Counted from the stretch's first letter, positions 51,747-63,487 are shown. The stretch is DNA of 64,000 bases from Chrysophaeum taylorii (GCA_029834535.1 JAQMWT010000148.1:41439-105438); one strand, 5' to 3'. Translations and numbers: made by a program. Notes: generated from the letters alone by a model not told the origin.

Positions 51747-52482
51747 GTGAACATCCGGAACAAACATATTATCGGGCAACTCGCGATCATGGCAGAGAGG
51801 CCAATGACAGAACGATCGCAGTGGTTTCGGGGCGCACAGGGGCGTCTCCAACGTTTCAGTGCAGGGACCGTTTGCGTCTATTGGAAGAACACCGTTCAGT
51901 ACGCCCTCAACGACAGGAAGCCGAGGAAAGCGGCATCGGAAGAGAGGCCAGATCATATGATGAGCCGACAGCCCCCGAGCGTGGTCATCCTTCCGGATCC
52001 ACGCGGCGACGAAGGAGATACGGTTGCGTCAGACGCAACTTCAAGACAAGGGGAGCCTACGTTCCCGTACGCACAACCCGATACCGGATACGAACGTGCG
52101 ATGAATACTACGGGTCATCTCGAGCGGAACCCGAACGTTTACGGCGATGCGTGACCAGAGGAGAGTGCACCTCCTAGCCACCATCTGTGAATACGAGAGC
52201 GACAGATTTTCGCGGGGATGTCGACCCCGGGTTCTGCAGACCATCAACGAACGATTCGAGATGTACCAGTCGCAGATGGAGCAAATCATACGTGAACTTG
52301 AGAACACCCGCCGCGACGCTCAACAACAACGCTCAGAAGTGGAGCGACAGCGGATCGACAACGATCGACTTCGGCGAATGATGGAGGAATCATGCGGGCG
52401 CATGCTCGAGAGGCACGGCCAACCTCTCCGAATGCTACGCGTGTTACGCCCGACGACGATAATGACGCTGTATCGGCACTGA
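51747..52482 (+). pseudogene. Gag-like region of the Gypsy element
   Basis: Two short frames: 51747-52154, then 52147-52482 with a long coiled-coil (QMEQIIRELENTRRDAQQQR). Position after the primer site and helical character suggest gag. No zinc knuckle seen. Confidence 0.45.
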
Positions 52483-54029
52483 CCGACGATCCGCCACCGC
52501 GAAGTCGACCGGAGCCTCCCCGCACTATCATACTGACCCCGTTCGGCGCGTCCTCGTGACGAAGAAGAAACTTCGTGTCAGGAAGGGGGCTGCTGGTATG
52601 ACACGTCGTTTTTCGAATGGGGCAAATTACCAAGGACCGTGATGAGATGGACGCGTGGTGGATGCAATTGCGGCGTATGGTCGAAGGAGATCATACCGCA
52701 TGAAGGATGTGTCAACATACAGCTAGAAGCCAGATGACGTGTGTCATGCCACTCTTACGGCTGTTGACGACGACGAAGTAGGAGGATGTCTTGACAGACG
52801 CCTCCTCAGCCACCTCCAGATGAAGGAAAAAACACCAGAAATGGAGATGGAGGCGACTGTTAAGGAGCTGCTATCTAAGCACGCCCCTTGGTTTGGATAC
52901 CCATCACCGACACGGTCGTCGTCTATTTTGCTGGCGCTGGAGGATCAACGTTGGGTATCCGGCGATGCAATGAGCTATATGGCAGTTCATTTCGCATTGT
53001 CCTGGCTTTGGATGCTTGTCCTCAAGCCCGAGCCACCTTTGAACTCAATTTTCCGAAGATTCCTATGTTCATGAGTTGGGGAAATCTCATCGTCGTACAT
53101 ACGACTTGGTGTTGTCGTATTTGCATTCAGATTTTTGGAAGCACTCTTATTTTCACGCCAGTCCGCCGTGTATCTATGGATCGACTGCCAATTTGCATTA
53201 CAGGGACGCACGCAAGGGCGATACTATTACTTCTTGGGTCCTGCGTCATTTCCGCAACGCACCTTATGTGATTGGACGATGGACACTCGAGCAGGAACCA
53301 TCAGTGATCCCTTTTGTGCATCACCAATTTGTATATGTGTTGATTTCTATAGTATCACGCCAGAGCTGCTGTGCTCGCGCACGCGCCTACTTGCTTGCAA
53401 TGTTCGCTTGGAACTGCCGTTATTATCGCGTGTACCACCGAATTTACGGGACCGTTTTGGCCCAGCGTTGGGATTTACAGGTGGTCACCATCATTATAGT
53501 GAACAGTTTCTCATCTACGCGCCCGGCTATCGGCCCTGCCTTCACGGTGACGCACAAAAGCTCTAAGCTCCGCTTAGGACCTCATTTCTCGAACACCCGT
53601 CCACTCACGTTGCAGATGCACCAGGAAATTATGACCGTTCCTGCTACGTGGCAATGGGGTACGACAGTTTGAGACGTAGCTATGAAGATGCTTGGCAGTA
53701 TGGTGCCACCCGCGACTATGACGCGGATTGCGCTAACAGTGCACAATTCGTTTGAACCTTCACTTCGAAATTTGGGTAAGTTGCGGAATATTGCGACGAC
53801 GCGCTAGCCCAACCTGATCACCATATTCTACGGTTTTCACGCGGTAGAGTCGCGCATTCCAACGCTCAACCCTGTCACTCGAAGTGTATCATGGATTGCG
53901 CCCGATGAACTCTACTCTTCTGCGAGTCCTGCACCATCCGCTGCTGCCACCACCACCCCGCCACCGCCTTCAGTTACATCGACTGGGACGGCTTCATCTT
54001 TTGCAGGGGGCACCGTCGCCACTGCTGTT

Positions 54030-56700
54030 ATGCAGAGCAACCAAGTTGATAACCAGCCCTCCGCAACTGCTGACGAAGAAGGCACCGCGAAAGAGCGACC
54101 AGCGTATTTCAATACGTACGCTGAATGTTTGCGGATGCAGATTGAAGCATGGACCCGAGACGGAGTTATTCGTCCCGCGAATTCTCCATGGGGTTTCCCT
54201 ATTTTGATGTTGCCTAAGAAAGGTGCCGAGCCTGGCACTTCCAATGCTTACAGAGCAGCTGTCGACCTACGGCGCCTCAATGCATTGCAAGGATGATAGC
54301 TGGCCGAGTGTGAGCATGGGACGCGTTGATGTTTCTCATTGACAGTTTTGTCGTTCCAGTTTGGATATTCGTTGGGGCTATCAATTTACGATTGTCGCTG
54401 GATGCACAAGATGTGGTCACCTTCACTAGTCCTGGGAGCGTACAGCTGCGCGTGTCTACCTTTGGGAGTCAAACCAGCCGGAAGTTTGTTTTGCAAGCAG
54501 TTGAACACTGACTTGCAAACTATATCGTGATCTCGTGGCATATATCGACGATATTCGCCGGTCACGCAGATACAAAGAATCACTTGCAGTGCCTTGTGCA
54601 AGTTATTCCATCTCGCCTGAAGGGGTACAGTGCCAAGATCAAGAAGATTCATTTTATGCAAGAAGTCATAGTTTTGGGTCATTTATCTACCCCGAATGGA
54701 CTTCTTCCATCACCAAGATCTTTAGAAGCCATCAGACATGCCAATCCCGCACGCGTCGGATGCTGACCCTAAGCAGGTGCGATCTTTCCTTGGAATGGGG
54801 AGTTTTTGCCGGCGTTATGTAAGGAATTTTGCGAAAGTTGCAGAGCCATTAAGACAACTGACGTTGCCGGACGTGAAATTCAAGTGGACGAAGAGTGTCA
54901 GGAAGCTTGGGATGCCATCATCGAGGCTATTGTCACTTCGAAGGGTCTACCATCCTGATTACTCGTTGCCTTTTTACATTCGAACTGATGCTTCCGCGCA
55001 TGGGTTGGGTGCTTACCTATTTCAAAAAGTACCAGTCGTTGACGACGATAGAAAAGAATCGAAGAGAGTTATCGAGTACTGGAGTCGAACCGTGCCTAAG
55101 TCGATGAGGAGTATGATCCTCGGCGCTTGGAACTCCTCGCAGTACTCTCTGCTCTCGAAAATTTCCGATTTTATATCGAAGGTCATCAGACAAAGTTAGA
55201 GACGGATCATCGTAACTTAACGTTTCTGCGGATGCGAATCATCGACAGTCGAATCGCCGTGGGACAGTTAGCACGATGGGCATGCGGCTTGCTGCGTTCG
55301 ACCGGGAGCTCGGATACAAACCTGGAAGCTCCCCTGGCATGCGTATTCATTGTCTGTCGCGCAACCCTATCGACAAATTGATAGAAAGATGAAGACGGGG
55401 AACCGATCAATGGCGATTTTCAAGAAGAAATCCACCGATGTCCCTGGCACCGCTTCACCTTATTCGGTGACGATGCCTATGCTGACGGACAGCGGACCCA
55501 CCGCAGCTATGGTAGCAGTTAGTACGCGACAGTACAACCGCCTCAATTCTCGTACGAGTCTGAGCCAGTTGACTCCGTCGAACGTCTCCCTTTTGCGGAT
55601 CAAGCGGAGGATGAGATCACTCTCGATGAGATAGCGAAAGAACAAGCTGAGGATGAAACATGCAAGCGCATCAGACGGAAACTCGACTCTGAACAGAAAG
55701 ATCAAGACGAGCAGTCATCCGTACCATATGGTTGATGACAACGTGTTGTATAAGGTCGATGATTCAGCTTCCGGCTTATTGTGGTCCCTCAGTCTATGCA
55801 GAAGCGTGTGATCGCCATGCATCACCGAGGCTTGTTCGGAGGCAGCGTGGAGGACGAGTTCCACAGCGAATCAAATCCTAGAACGGTATTGGTGGCAACG
55901 CCATCATCCGTTAATAGTTCGTCAATGCGCATTATGTCAGAAGATTCACCATGCCTAGCGCCATGGCTTGCTCTGTCAACCGAATCGCGTCGGAGACTGC
56001 TGTCCTAGGTATGGTTTGATTGGACCTCTGCGAGGCGCTGACCTGTACGTACATACCAATGTACGATGCAGCATCACATGAAATTAGCTCTGATCAACGA
56101 AACACGATTATTCGATCTTGAACGCGTTTGTGGACAAGATTTTACTTGAGGATGTCTACGGTGCATAGTCACGGATAATGGAAATGAGTTCGCGAACAGG
56201 TTATTTCGCACGTTTGTTCGTCAATTCAACGTACGTTATCGTACTACCGCCGTATCATCCTCAGAGTAATCATACTGAGCGTGTCAATCGATTCATCAAA
56301 GCGGCTCGAGCTGCGATCGATGAACAGCGTCAGCCAGATTGGTCGAATTTCCTCCCATATGTGTCATTCATGTACAATAGGATGTACATTCCGGGAACGA
56401 AGATTTCACCTTTCATGATGCGTACTGGCAAGCAACCCCATTACCACCCGATTACAATCTTTGGAGTGAACAGCGTGATCTACCGCAATCACGTCATCAG
56501 ATTTTGGTGGACTTTCAGAACAAGTTTGAATTTTATAGTCGACTCGTTACACGAGCTGCCAAAGCACAGGAGAGTCAAAAACTCAACTATGATGCCCACC
56601 AAATTGACATCCAGTTTTCCCAAGTGATTATGTTCGCGTTTCGTGCCTAAGACACGCCACAAGCTACGGCCCATTTGGCGCGGACCTTACATGATTACTA
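54030..56700 (+). pseudogene. Gypsy pol remnant (RT, RNase H, integrase)
   Basis: Frameshifted. RT: TRDGVIRPANSPWGFPILML followed by YRAAVDLRRLNAL near 54140-54285, catalytic AYIDDI near 54538, LGHLSTPNGLLPS near 54675, QVRSFLGMGSFCRRYVRNF near 54776. RNase H: FYIRTDASAHGLGAYLF near 54975 and ELLAVLSALENFRFYIEGHQ near 55130. Integrase: HHRGLFGG and YHPQSNHTERVNRF near 56240. Several frame changes; not intact. Confidence 0.75.
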
Positions 56701-57271
56701 GAAAGATCTCCCGTCGTTTATGAAATTCAAGACGTTAACGACGATGATGCTGAATCGGTTGTAGTATCGTACAACAGATTGTGCCTTTGAAAGTGCCAAC
56801 CATCGACACTTCTTCAGCCCGCCATTTACCCTCGGACCGTGACCGGTTCAAACATGGTAAGTTCGTGATTTTCAGGGTGAAAGGACGATCCAACGTGGAA
56901 GAAGTATCTATGTTGCCGAAGTCTACGAAGAATATGACCACGACAATGATACAGTTGCGCTTCACTACTATGCCGATTTGGGACCACGCGATGATCCTCG
57001 CGTCTTTGATCCTACTAAGCCTCTGGCTGAGCGACGCTTAAGACCAGAATACAAAGATCCTGATGGAGGTAGCTTCACACGCGCGACCAAACATGGAGGG
57101 CGTGAACCCTGTGTGACTGATTTCGCCCGGATGAAATCGATGCCGTCACTAACTTCGTCTCCACAGCAACAAACTGTTTGCTGATGTAGCTGAACGAGCT
57201 TATCGTACCATTCGTGAGCGTGACCTTCGTCACCCTGAAGTCGAGGACGACAATCTCAAGTAGGGGGCTCC

Positions 57272-57590
57272 TGTGGCAGTAACGCCCATTTCCCCACTTG
57301 CCTGCCTGCAACCTGACTTACCCTGGTTGTTGCCCTGGTATTGACCTTGCATTTATGGGGGGTGTCATCTCGACACCTCACCTGCGCTTCCACTGGACAA
57401 TGTACCAGGCATTTGTATTGCTTTCTTGCTGTCTTCTTGATATTACCCTCATTTGATTGTCCGATTTCGTGATGGCGTGAGGTTACGCTGAGATCAGGCG
57501 TGTGGTGGTTTCACCCGCGGTTCGGGTTGGGGAGGGGTTGTTGAGGCCCCTGGTCCGGCCAGGAGGGGCGGGTATCTCGAAACCATGCCG
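57272..57590 (+). repeat. 3' LTR of the Gypsy element
   Basis: Starts TGTGGCAGTAACGCCC after a purine tract. Similar to 50995-51323 throughout with small indels. The exact right end (about 57585-57597) is uncertain. Confidence 0.78.
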
Positions 57591-57699
57591 CCAGCGGCCC
57601 AAACTCGCCGCATCTACCGTGGTGGGGGATCGCCAACGCATTAAACCGGGCTCGCTGTGCCCTCACCGCCCTCACCCGTGTCGCCGCCTCGGGAACCCC

Positions 57700-58090
57700 A
57701 CCCAGCCCGCCCGATCCCAGCAGGACGTGCCCTTCGTCGCAATCCTGCCGCCGGCGGCAGCATGCGGACGACGGGCGGGGCCCGTCCTCTCTTCGCCTGC
57801 CCCACGATGGCGATGACCCCGACTAGGTCCCGCGTACTTGCTCCGCCCGTCAGGGGCATATCCCTCCACCCCACAAACCCACCCACATCCTTCCATGCCC
57901 CCACACACACCCCTCTTAGCAGTCGACGTTTTGAGACAATCCTCCGCCCGTCAGGCTGTCCTACTATCCCACAAACACACCCACATCCCCCATGCCCCCC
58001 CACACACACACCCATAACCCAGCAGTCGGCAAGAAGACAAACAGACAGAACAAAAAACAGACAGACAGACAAACATCTCGTCGATTGGCG
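57700..58090 (-). repeat. Inverted copy of the 50-kb repeat unit
   Basis: Reverse complement of the 50155-50994 unit: CGTCCTCTCTTCGCCTGCCC, CCGACTAGGTCCCGCGTACT, CACACACACCC and AACAGACAGA tracts in opposite order. With the left array it flanks the Gypsy element as a large inverted repeat. Confidence 0.78.
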
Positions 58091-58151
58091 TAAAGAAAGA
58101 CAAGTGCAGGCCAGTAAGTTCACCTAGTGCGATAGAGCAACTGGTCAGTAA

Positions 58152-58350
58152 ATGCGTGGCCGGGGCGCAGACAGAAGGTTGTCGACGGGTTGGTTGTCAG
58201 TCACATCGCGGTCTCCTCGTCGCATGGCGACAAGCGTGGGTCACTCTCCGCCGACCGACCTTTCCGGCGCTCCTCGTCTACAGCCCGTGATTCCGGACTG
58301 CCTGTCGGTCCGGCCTGGCTCGATGCTCAGAGGTGTGAAGTTAGTTAGTA
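58152..58350 (+). mobile_element. Retroposon copy C, diverged
   Basis: Third copy of the A/B family, with small deletions; ends GAAGTTAGTTAGTAGTTTAG. No clear target-site duplication seen. Confidence 0.6.
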
Positions 58351-59780
58351 GTTTAGTTATGTGGTGGCCACTCCCGCCTCCTAAGGCATCTCGCCCCCTT
58401 ATCAGGGGCACCTACTCCGTCATGATGATGCCAATTTTCGTGACAAGTGAAACCTTTCCGTGACGAAAGTGCCCCTGATTTCGTTTTCGATAATATCTTA
58501 ATCATAAAGCAACAGCCGATCTCAAGTTGGAGGACCAGGCACGGAAGTTGTTTGTGGTTGTGTGGCGAAGAACGGCCATCCTCGTCAGTGACACCAAGGG
58601 CACGGACGCGAGCGGCGAGCCAGGATTCGAAGGCACGCCAGGTAGGCTGGTAAATAGCGCGCCACAGTTTGGAGGATACGAGTTTCGAGCAGCCATATCG
58701 TTCGCAGCGGACGAGGTGCATCTTGCATCCTCTACACGGTCGGACAAGCCGAAGCGCGCGCCCTGATCAAGCGCGCCGACAAGGGTTTGGGAGGACCACG
58801 CCGCGGGAAAGTTCCCGGTCGGATACGTTAGTCGTGGAGGTGACGACGCGCGATTCGGTTCTAGCCGACGCGCAACCCGGGTACCGCGCCGCAGGCGAGG
58901 CAGTGAGATCGCAACTCACTGAGGCGGATTGCCCGGCGAGACAATTCTGCCGCCCACCGGACTGATAGATCGGTCGGTGGAAGACACGCGACGACGATAT
59001 TACGCGTCGTCGTGGTGGACGAGTAGAATCCCAGCGTCGAAGGAGCACGAGAACGACGACGACTCAACATTTTGGATCCGCTTGATCTCGGCCGACTAGA
59101 ACGAGCCAGAGCCGATATGGAAGACGATGATGCTGCCGACGAGCAGATGCGATACGACGAACCGCCAAGCCGTCAGGATGAGATGAACGAGGGGAACAAT
59201 GATGATGATAACGATGATGAAGAGCACGACACAGAAGGTGACGACGAGGAAGAAGAGCTAGACTACAACGACGGCGAACCCACGGAGAGACCGCCGGGAG
59301 GACGACCGACAGCCCGCCAACGCGTGCACGAACGGATGTAACGGGAATGAATAGGACGCGTGAGGCTTGCGGGCGTTACGCGAAGAGAACGAACGCGCGC
59401 AGGAACGACTAAAACAAATGAAGAGAACGATCGAAAGGAGCGGCTACAGCGGAAGGAGGCAGAACGAGAAACAGTGCGGAGGGCCAACGCTCGAGCAGAT
59501 GACCTCAAGATCAAATAAGATTCGACACGAGAGAGACAGTTGCGTACGCCGAGTCGATCGAGGCGAGCGAGCAGCCCGGGGTCCCGAGCTGAGGAAGAGC
59601 CGCCAACTACGATCACGCGCGAAAGCTAGGAAGCCGCGCTATGAAGACGACGATTACGAAGAAAAGGAGGAGACGCATGACGACGGAAGAATGAAACAAC
59701 CAAGAGTTCTGGATGGCTTTCACGGATCGGTCCAGCGCGTAGCCAAACACGATCGCAACGGGATCGGCGATCGACCTATA
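58351..59780. other. Probable retroelement-derived segment before the bacterial junction
   Basis: Fragmented open stretches. 59117-59341 (plus) encodes a very acidic low-complexity stretch (Asp/Glu/Asn) and 59367-59570 a basic coiled-coil-like stretch, reminiscent of the gag-like part of the Gypsy element above, but no signature was found. Confidence 0.3.
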
Positions 59781-59784
59781 GCTT

Positions 59785-60205
59785 CAATGCCCAGGATGCG
59801 GGGCGTCTCGAAGCGGTGCAGCGCCCCAGGATGGAACTCGGCGCGGGCGTTGAAGATGTCGCGCACCGTCTTCTCGTCCAGGCCGGTCTGTGCCGCCACA
59901 AAGGTGTGGGGTGGTTGGATTCCTTCTCCACGTACTCATGCAGCCGCAGTGTCATACAGGATCCGTCCACCATCTCCGGTAGCTGGGGCTGAATGTTGTC
60001 TTACCCAGAGCCCGGCAGGTGTATCGGCGGCGGACCACAGAAGAGTGACCCGCTTGCCGTGGATGGGCAGATCACGATAGGGAACGTCACGCTTGCCGAA
60101 CCGCACGAACTCACCCTCGCCGCACCCCTCGCAAGGAGCTACTGGTGTAGGTGCTTCAAGCCGAAAATGTATGTCTTCATTCTGCTCATCAAGATCCACC
60201 AACTG
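59785..60205 (-). pseudogene. ISL3-family transposase, N-terminal part, truncated
   Basis: Bacterial insertion-sequence transposase. Zinc-ribbon and N-terminal motifs CEGCGEGEFVRFGKRD and YRDLPIHGKRVTLLW, then, after one frame change near 59990, PEMVDGSCMTLRLHEYVEKE and the HTH-like TVRDIFNARAEFHPGAL...FETPRILGIE. It stops matching at about 59785, before the catalytic core, where eukaryotic-like sequence begins, so the gene is cut by the junction. Codon use is bacterial. Confidence 0.72.
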
Positions 60206-60244
60206 GTACAGGAAGGCTTAACGAATTAATCATCTCCGCCTTGA

Positions 60245-61262
60245 TCAGAAAAACAGGTAGGTGGCGTAACCGGCAATCATCGCCATAAAAATGACTGCTA
60301 AAAACGCCGCTAAAAGCTTCAGCGTGTGAACAAAGAGCGCAACAGAATGAGCTCAGTCAGGCTGGCTCGGCACTGCACCGATGATCAACGCTAGCACCGT
60401 CCCGGCACCCGCCTTTGGCCATCAGAGCCGCTGCCAGAGAAGTATGACGGCTTCAGCGAATATACAACGGCACGCCGATGACGGCAACTGGAATGGCAAA
60501 GGGATTATCTGGGCCACCATACTGCTCCAATAAGTCAGTGGGCATGAAACCATAGATCACGCTGCCAATCGCAATACCGATGAGCAGGTAAGGCAACACA
60601 TCGATAAGTCGACCAAGCTTCCCGCACACACCACTGTACTTCCCTTCTTTCTTAACCGTGACAGTGGGTTGACTGTCACAGCATTCGCTAGACGTAGAGA
60701 CTGTTGTCTTCCTATCAGCCCCGCAAGCCGTCTTCGGGTGGTGTCGCAGCTGTTGGTGCCGCAACTCGATGCGGTCGATGTAGCACTGCACGGGCTTGCT
60801 GATGAACTACATCCACTGCTCTCTTGTCGCCGTCCGGCGCACATAACGCTCGAAAGCCAAGCGTGTGAAGCAGCCATCCGGCACCTACCGCGACCACCAA
60901 AGCGGCGAGCACATAGATAGCAGTAAGTGTCCATCCAACGTGGCAACCAGCAGGCCGACGACGATAGGTTCAGCAACGGAGATGAGAAAAAAACACCATC
61001 ATCGGCCCAAAACCGGCCCGTGCCAGATCAACCCTTTCAACATGGGGATAGTCGAGCAACTACAGAAGGGCGTTATAGCTCCTAAACCAGCAGCAAGAAA
61101 ATAGCCTCGCTTCCCACTGGAAGTCAGTAACGCTTCCACCTTGGATGGTGGGATGTGACGTTGAAGAACTCCGACCAGCAAGCTAATGCCAATGAATAAA
61201 ACCGATAGCTCGATAGCGAGAAAGGCGAACATGCCTAGAGCGTCTTGGAGTTGAGATGACAT
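60245..61262 (-). pseudogene. DUF318/ArsP-YraQ-like permease, frameshifted
   Basis: Bacterial membrane permease; relatives move arsenicals or metals. Starts ATG 61262 (MSSQLQDALGMFAFLAIELS). The family core AAGLGAITPFCSCSTIPMLKG with its Cys-x-Cys is intact. The frame breaks near 61010 and again near 60870-60780. Later parts are LVVAVGAGWLLHTLGF, LPYLLIGIAIGSVIYGFMP and, after another change, LKLLAAFLAVIF to a stop at 60245. At least three indels make it non-functional as read. Divergent from an ArsR-type gene with a palindrome between, so it was probably ArsR-regulated. Confidence 0.72.
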
Positions 61263-61263
61263 T

Positions 61264-61287
61264 CAATATTACTATATTCTAGTATTG
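61264..61287. promoter_or_regulatory. Imperfect palindrome, probable ArsR/SmtB-type operator
   Basis: The half sites CAATATTACTAT and ATTCTAGTATTG pair at nine of twelve positions. It sits between the divergent permease and regulator starts, one base from the permease ATG, where a repressor would block both genes. AT-rich in an otherwise GC-rich neighbourhood. Confidence 0.5.
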
Positions 61288-61367
61288 TCGAAATGATGTA
61301 CGCAGCCTACTTGCGTTTATCCGACCTGTCAACTATAATTCTAGAAACATCAATTATTGGGCGTGCT

Positions 61368-61682
61368 ATGGATCACGAAAAGGTTGCAGCCAGCTTAGCT
61401 GAGCTAGGGAATAGTCACCGACTGTCCGTGTTCCGCTTTCTGGTCAAAGCTGGCCATGATGGGGCTTCGGCCGGAGATATCCAGAAGGGCACAGGTATTC
61501 CTGCTTCGACGCTATCACATCACCTTGCGCGCATGGCCAAGGTAGGGCTGATCCGGCAGGAGAAACATAGCCGCACGATTGTCTGTATACCCGAGTATGG
61601 GCACCTAGAGAATTTGATCGGTTTCTTACAAGAGGAATGTTGTGCAGGTGTCCGGATTGCGCATGAACCAGAACCGCTTTGA
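61368..61682 (+). CDS. ArsR-family winged-helix transcriptional regulator
   Basis: 104 residues, intact. ArsR/SmtB pattern: AASLAELGNSHRLSVFRFLV, GDIQKGTGIPASTLSHHLAR (recognition helix), MAKVGLIRQEKHSRTIVCIP (wing). It ends with EECCAG, a Cys pair that may sense metal or metalloid. Represses the divergent permease in the usual arrangement of such pairs. The only bacterial gene in this segment without an indel. Confidence 0.88.
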   Translation: MDHEKVAASLAELGNSHRLSVFRFLVKAGHDGASAGDIQKGTGIPASTLSHHLARMAKVGLIRQEKHSRTIVCIPEYGHLENLIGFLQEECCAGVRIAHEPEPL

Positions 61683-61901
61683 CGCTTGCCCAGCTCTCGC
61701 TGTCCTCCTAGTCAGCATCGCTATGAAGATTCAGGCGAAGGTGGAAACAGAAAATTGGCAGTAGAGTAGGCTGAAGAGGATCAATCAGATAATCCGCTGA
61801 AAGATTTTCTTCTTTACATCTTTGGCATTTTATCAACCAGAAATTCCGGATACCCAAAATATCAAAGTAAGGAGGGGCCGTCAAGCACATTTCGATATGT
61901 G

Positions 61902-62195
61902 TCAGAAATGTCTTTCGGTTACACGCAAGTCGTCAGGACATAGATGCAACCTTTGGCAACCAGTGCCGCAAATGGTGCATCTGGCAGGATGATCGGGATG
62001 CAGGTAGACGACGAAGCAAGTGATGCCGTCGCCGCTGGGGCGAGGCTCGGCATGGCCGACCGGCTGGCCATCAATGCTGGCAATAAGAATGCCCTCGCTG
62101 TCAGGCGCAAAGGTCAGGCGCGCCTGAGTGGTTGATGTGCGAATGATGCCAGTCAGGCAATCACCGTCTTTGAGGAAAGTGCCAAGGATTGGCAT
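61902..62195 (-). pseudogene. DUF736-family protein copy 1, 3' end frameshifted
   Basis: From ATG 62195 (MPILGTFLKDGDCLTGIIRT), preceded by AAAGGGT as ribosome-binding site. DUF736 proteins are small and common on alphaproteobacterial plasmids; function unknown. The end should read like VYLDDPILPDAPFAALVAKG, which is present in another frame from about 62010; as read it continues HPDHPARCTICG instead. One indel. Confidence 0.6.
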
Positions 62196-62319
62196 GAGCT
62201 TACCCTTTCGTTCGTTGCTGCAACCTCCGCCGTGGCGGTCGCTCGCAACGAGACGGGGATAACCACTCGGCCTTGCCACCGAGGACGTAGTCAACGGGAA
62301 CTCCTCCGCCGCCCGCATG

Positions 62320-62840
62320 GGTGCGCGGAACGGGGTTAGCGGGGCTGGGGGCTATCGCATATCTGCGACAGGCGATCCGTCACATAAGGGAGGGTGGAGA
62401 CGAGCAAGGGCAAGGCTCGCGGCAGTCGGCGCGATCAATATGGTGTTGCGCTGGCTAGGGCACTCAGCACCAATCTCTCATCCGTTCTGATATCGACTAT
62501 CAGAGCGAGGCTTGATTGCCTTTGGCGGGATGCGGGGGCGTCATGTCGGGATCGAACCTATCGCGGCTTCGCTCGATGGCCGTCACTGAGCTTTCAGATC
62601 GACGGGCGGTGCAGGGGTGTCTCTCAGGGGCGTTTTGTCACAGCCGCATCCCATCGCTGCCTTTCCTCACATGGCCAGTCATTGATCCGTCGCCAGTCGC
62701 CGCAACGGCGCGCTTGCCAGTTTCATCCCCTGGCCTTCGGCCATTCCTCGCGAAACAAGAAACAGGCCGCTTGCCGTCCTCCACTGCGTTTCGGCCCTGC
62801 GGGTGCAGCGCCCGGCTCAGACGGTCTCTCATTTTGGCCA
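62320..62840. other. Bacterial intergenic sequence
   Basis: Open stretches on both strands, none with start site or family pattern. No gene supported. Confidence 0.4.
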
Positions 62841-62847
62841 TGGAAAG

Positions 62848-62866
62848 GCCCGCGACGGTCGCGGGC
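62848..62866. terminator. Perfect GC hairpin upstream of DUF736 copy 2
   Basis: GCCCGCGA and TCGCGGGC around a three-base loop CGG, followed by TTCC. Short U tract only, so it may be a terminator or an RNA stabiliser in the leader. Confidence 0.4.
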
Positions 62867-62893
62867 TTCCTAACAAAACAGGAGACACATACC

Positions 62894-63186
62894 ATGACCA
62901 CCATCGCAACCTTCACCAAAACCGAGACCGGCTACATCGGCGAAATCCATACGCTGGCTCTGAAATCGAAGCTGACGCTGAGCCCCGCAGACAACACCAA
63001 GGGCAAGGCTCCCGACTTCCGCGTAATCGCTGAAGACGGCATCGAGATCGGCGGCGCTTGGAAGCGCAAGAGCAAGAGCAGCAACGCTTACCTCTCGGTC
63101 CACCTCGACGACCGAGCTTCACCGCCCCAGTTTACGCCAGCCTCATCGAGCGTGACGGCCAGCACCTGCTGATCTGGAAGCGCTAA
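62894..63186 (+). pseudogene. DUF736-family protein copy 2, one-base deletion
   Basis: ATG 62894 preceded by AGGAGACACATACC, a good Shine-Dalgarno. MTTIATFTKTETGYIGEIHT, DNTKGKAPDFRVIAEDGIEI and KSSNAYLSVHLDD match DUF736. At about 63110 a C run is one base short, so the frame switches and the normal ending (LIERDGQHLLIWKR before TAA 63184) lies in another frame. Intact length would be 97 residues. Confidence 0.75.
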
Positions 63187-63263
63187 TGACCCGCCGCCAG
63201 CCGTCGCCCGACCTTGAACGGAGCGACGGGCGACGTAAACATAATCAGGCGAGGAACCGAACC

Positions 63264-63487
63264 ATGACTGAAACCCAAAACCTGAACTTGTCGAAATCAC
63301 CGTCGAGCAGCTCACCGTCTATCGCTACCACGTGGAAATGAGCGATGATGTGACCGACCCTGAAGCCATCGCACTGGAACGCTTTCGTGCTGGCGAGCTG
63401 CCGGATGCTGGCCCAGCTGAGGGCGAGGAGCACGAGCTCACCACCTACTTTGTTGGTCCGTGGAGCCGGAAAACGCGGCGTCATTGA
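63264..63487 (+). pseudogene. Small bacterial hypothetical gene, frameshifted
   Basis: ATG 63264 with GAGGAACC before it. After 9 or so codons the coding frame changes to VEITVEQLTVYRYHVEMSDD...FRAGELPDAGPAEGEEHELT, ending at TGA 63485. Total length is one base short of a codon multiple. Pattern fits small plasmid genes found beside DUF736. Function unknown. Confidence 0.5.

Larger units (their letters stand above)
50995..57590 (+). mobile_element. Ty3/Gypsy LTR retrotransposon, interior decayed
   Basis: Complete in outline: 5' LTR 50995-51323, primer-binding-site-like TGG at 51325, coding remains for capsid-like, RT, RNase H and integrase in the order expected for Gypsy, a purine-rich AGTAGGGGG before 57272, and a 3' LTR. 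The LTRs are similar but not identical (many small differences), so insertion is old, or the two LTRs carry different errors. Confidence 0.82.

Noticed and set aside
62516-63172. 218-codon plus frame upstream-fused to DUF736 copy 2
   Set aside because: The Shine-Dalgarno and family start point to ATG 62894; the upstream part is non-coding leader.
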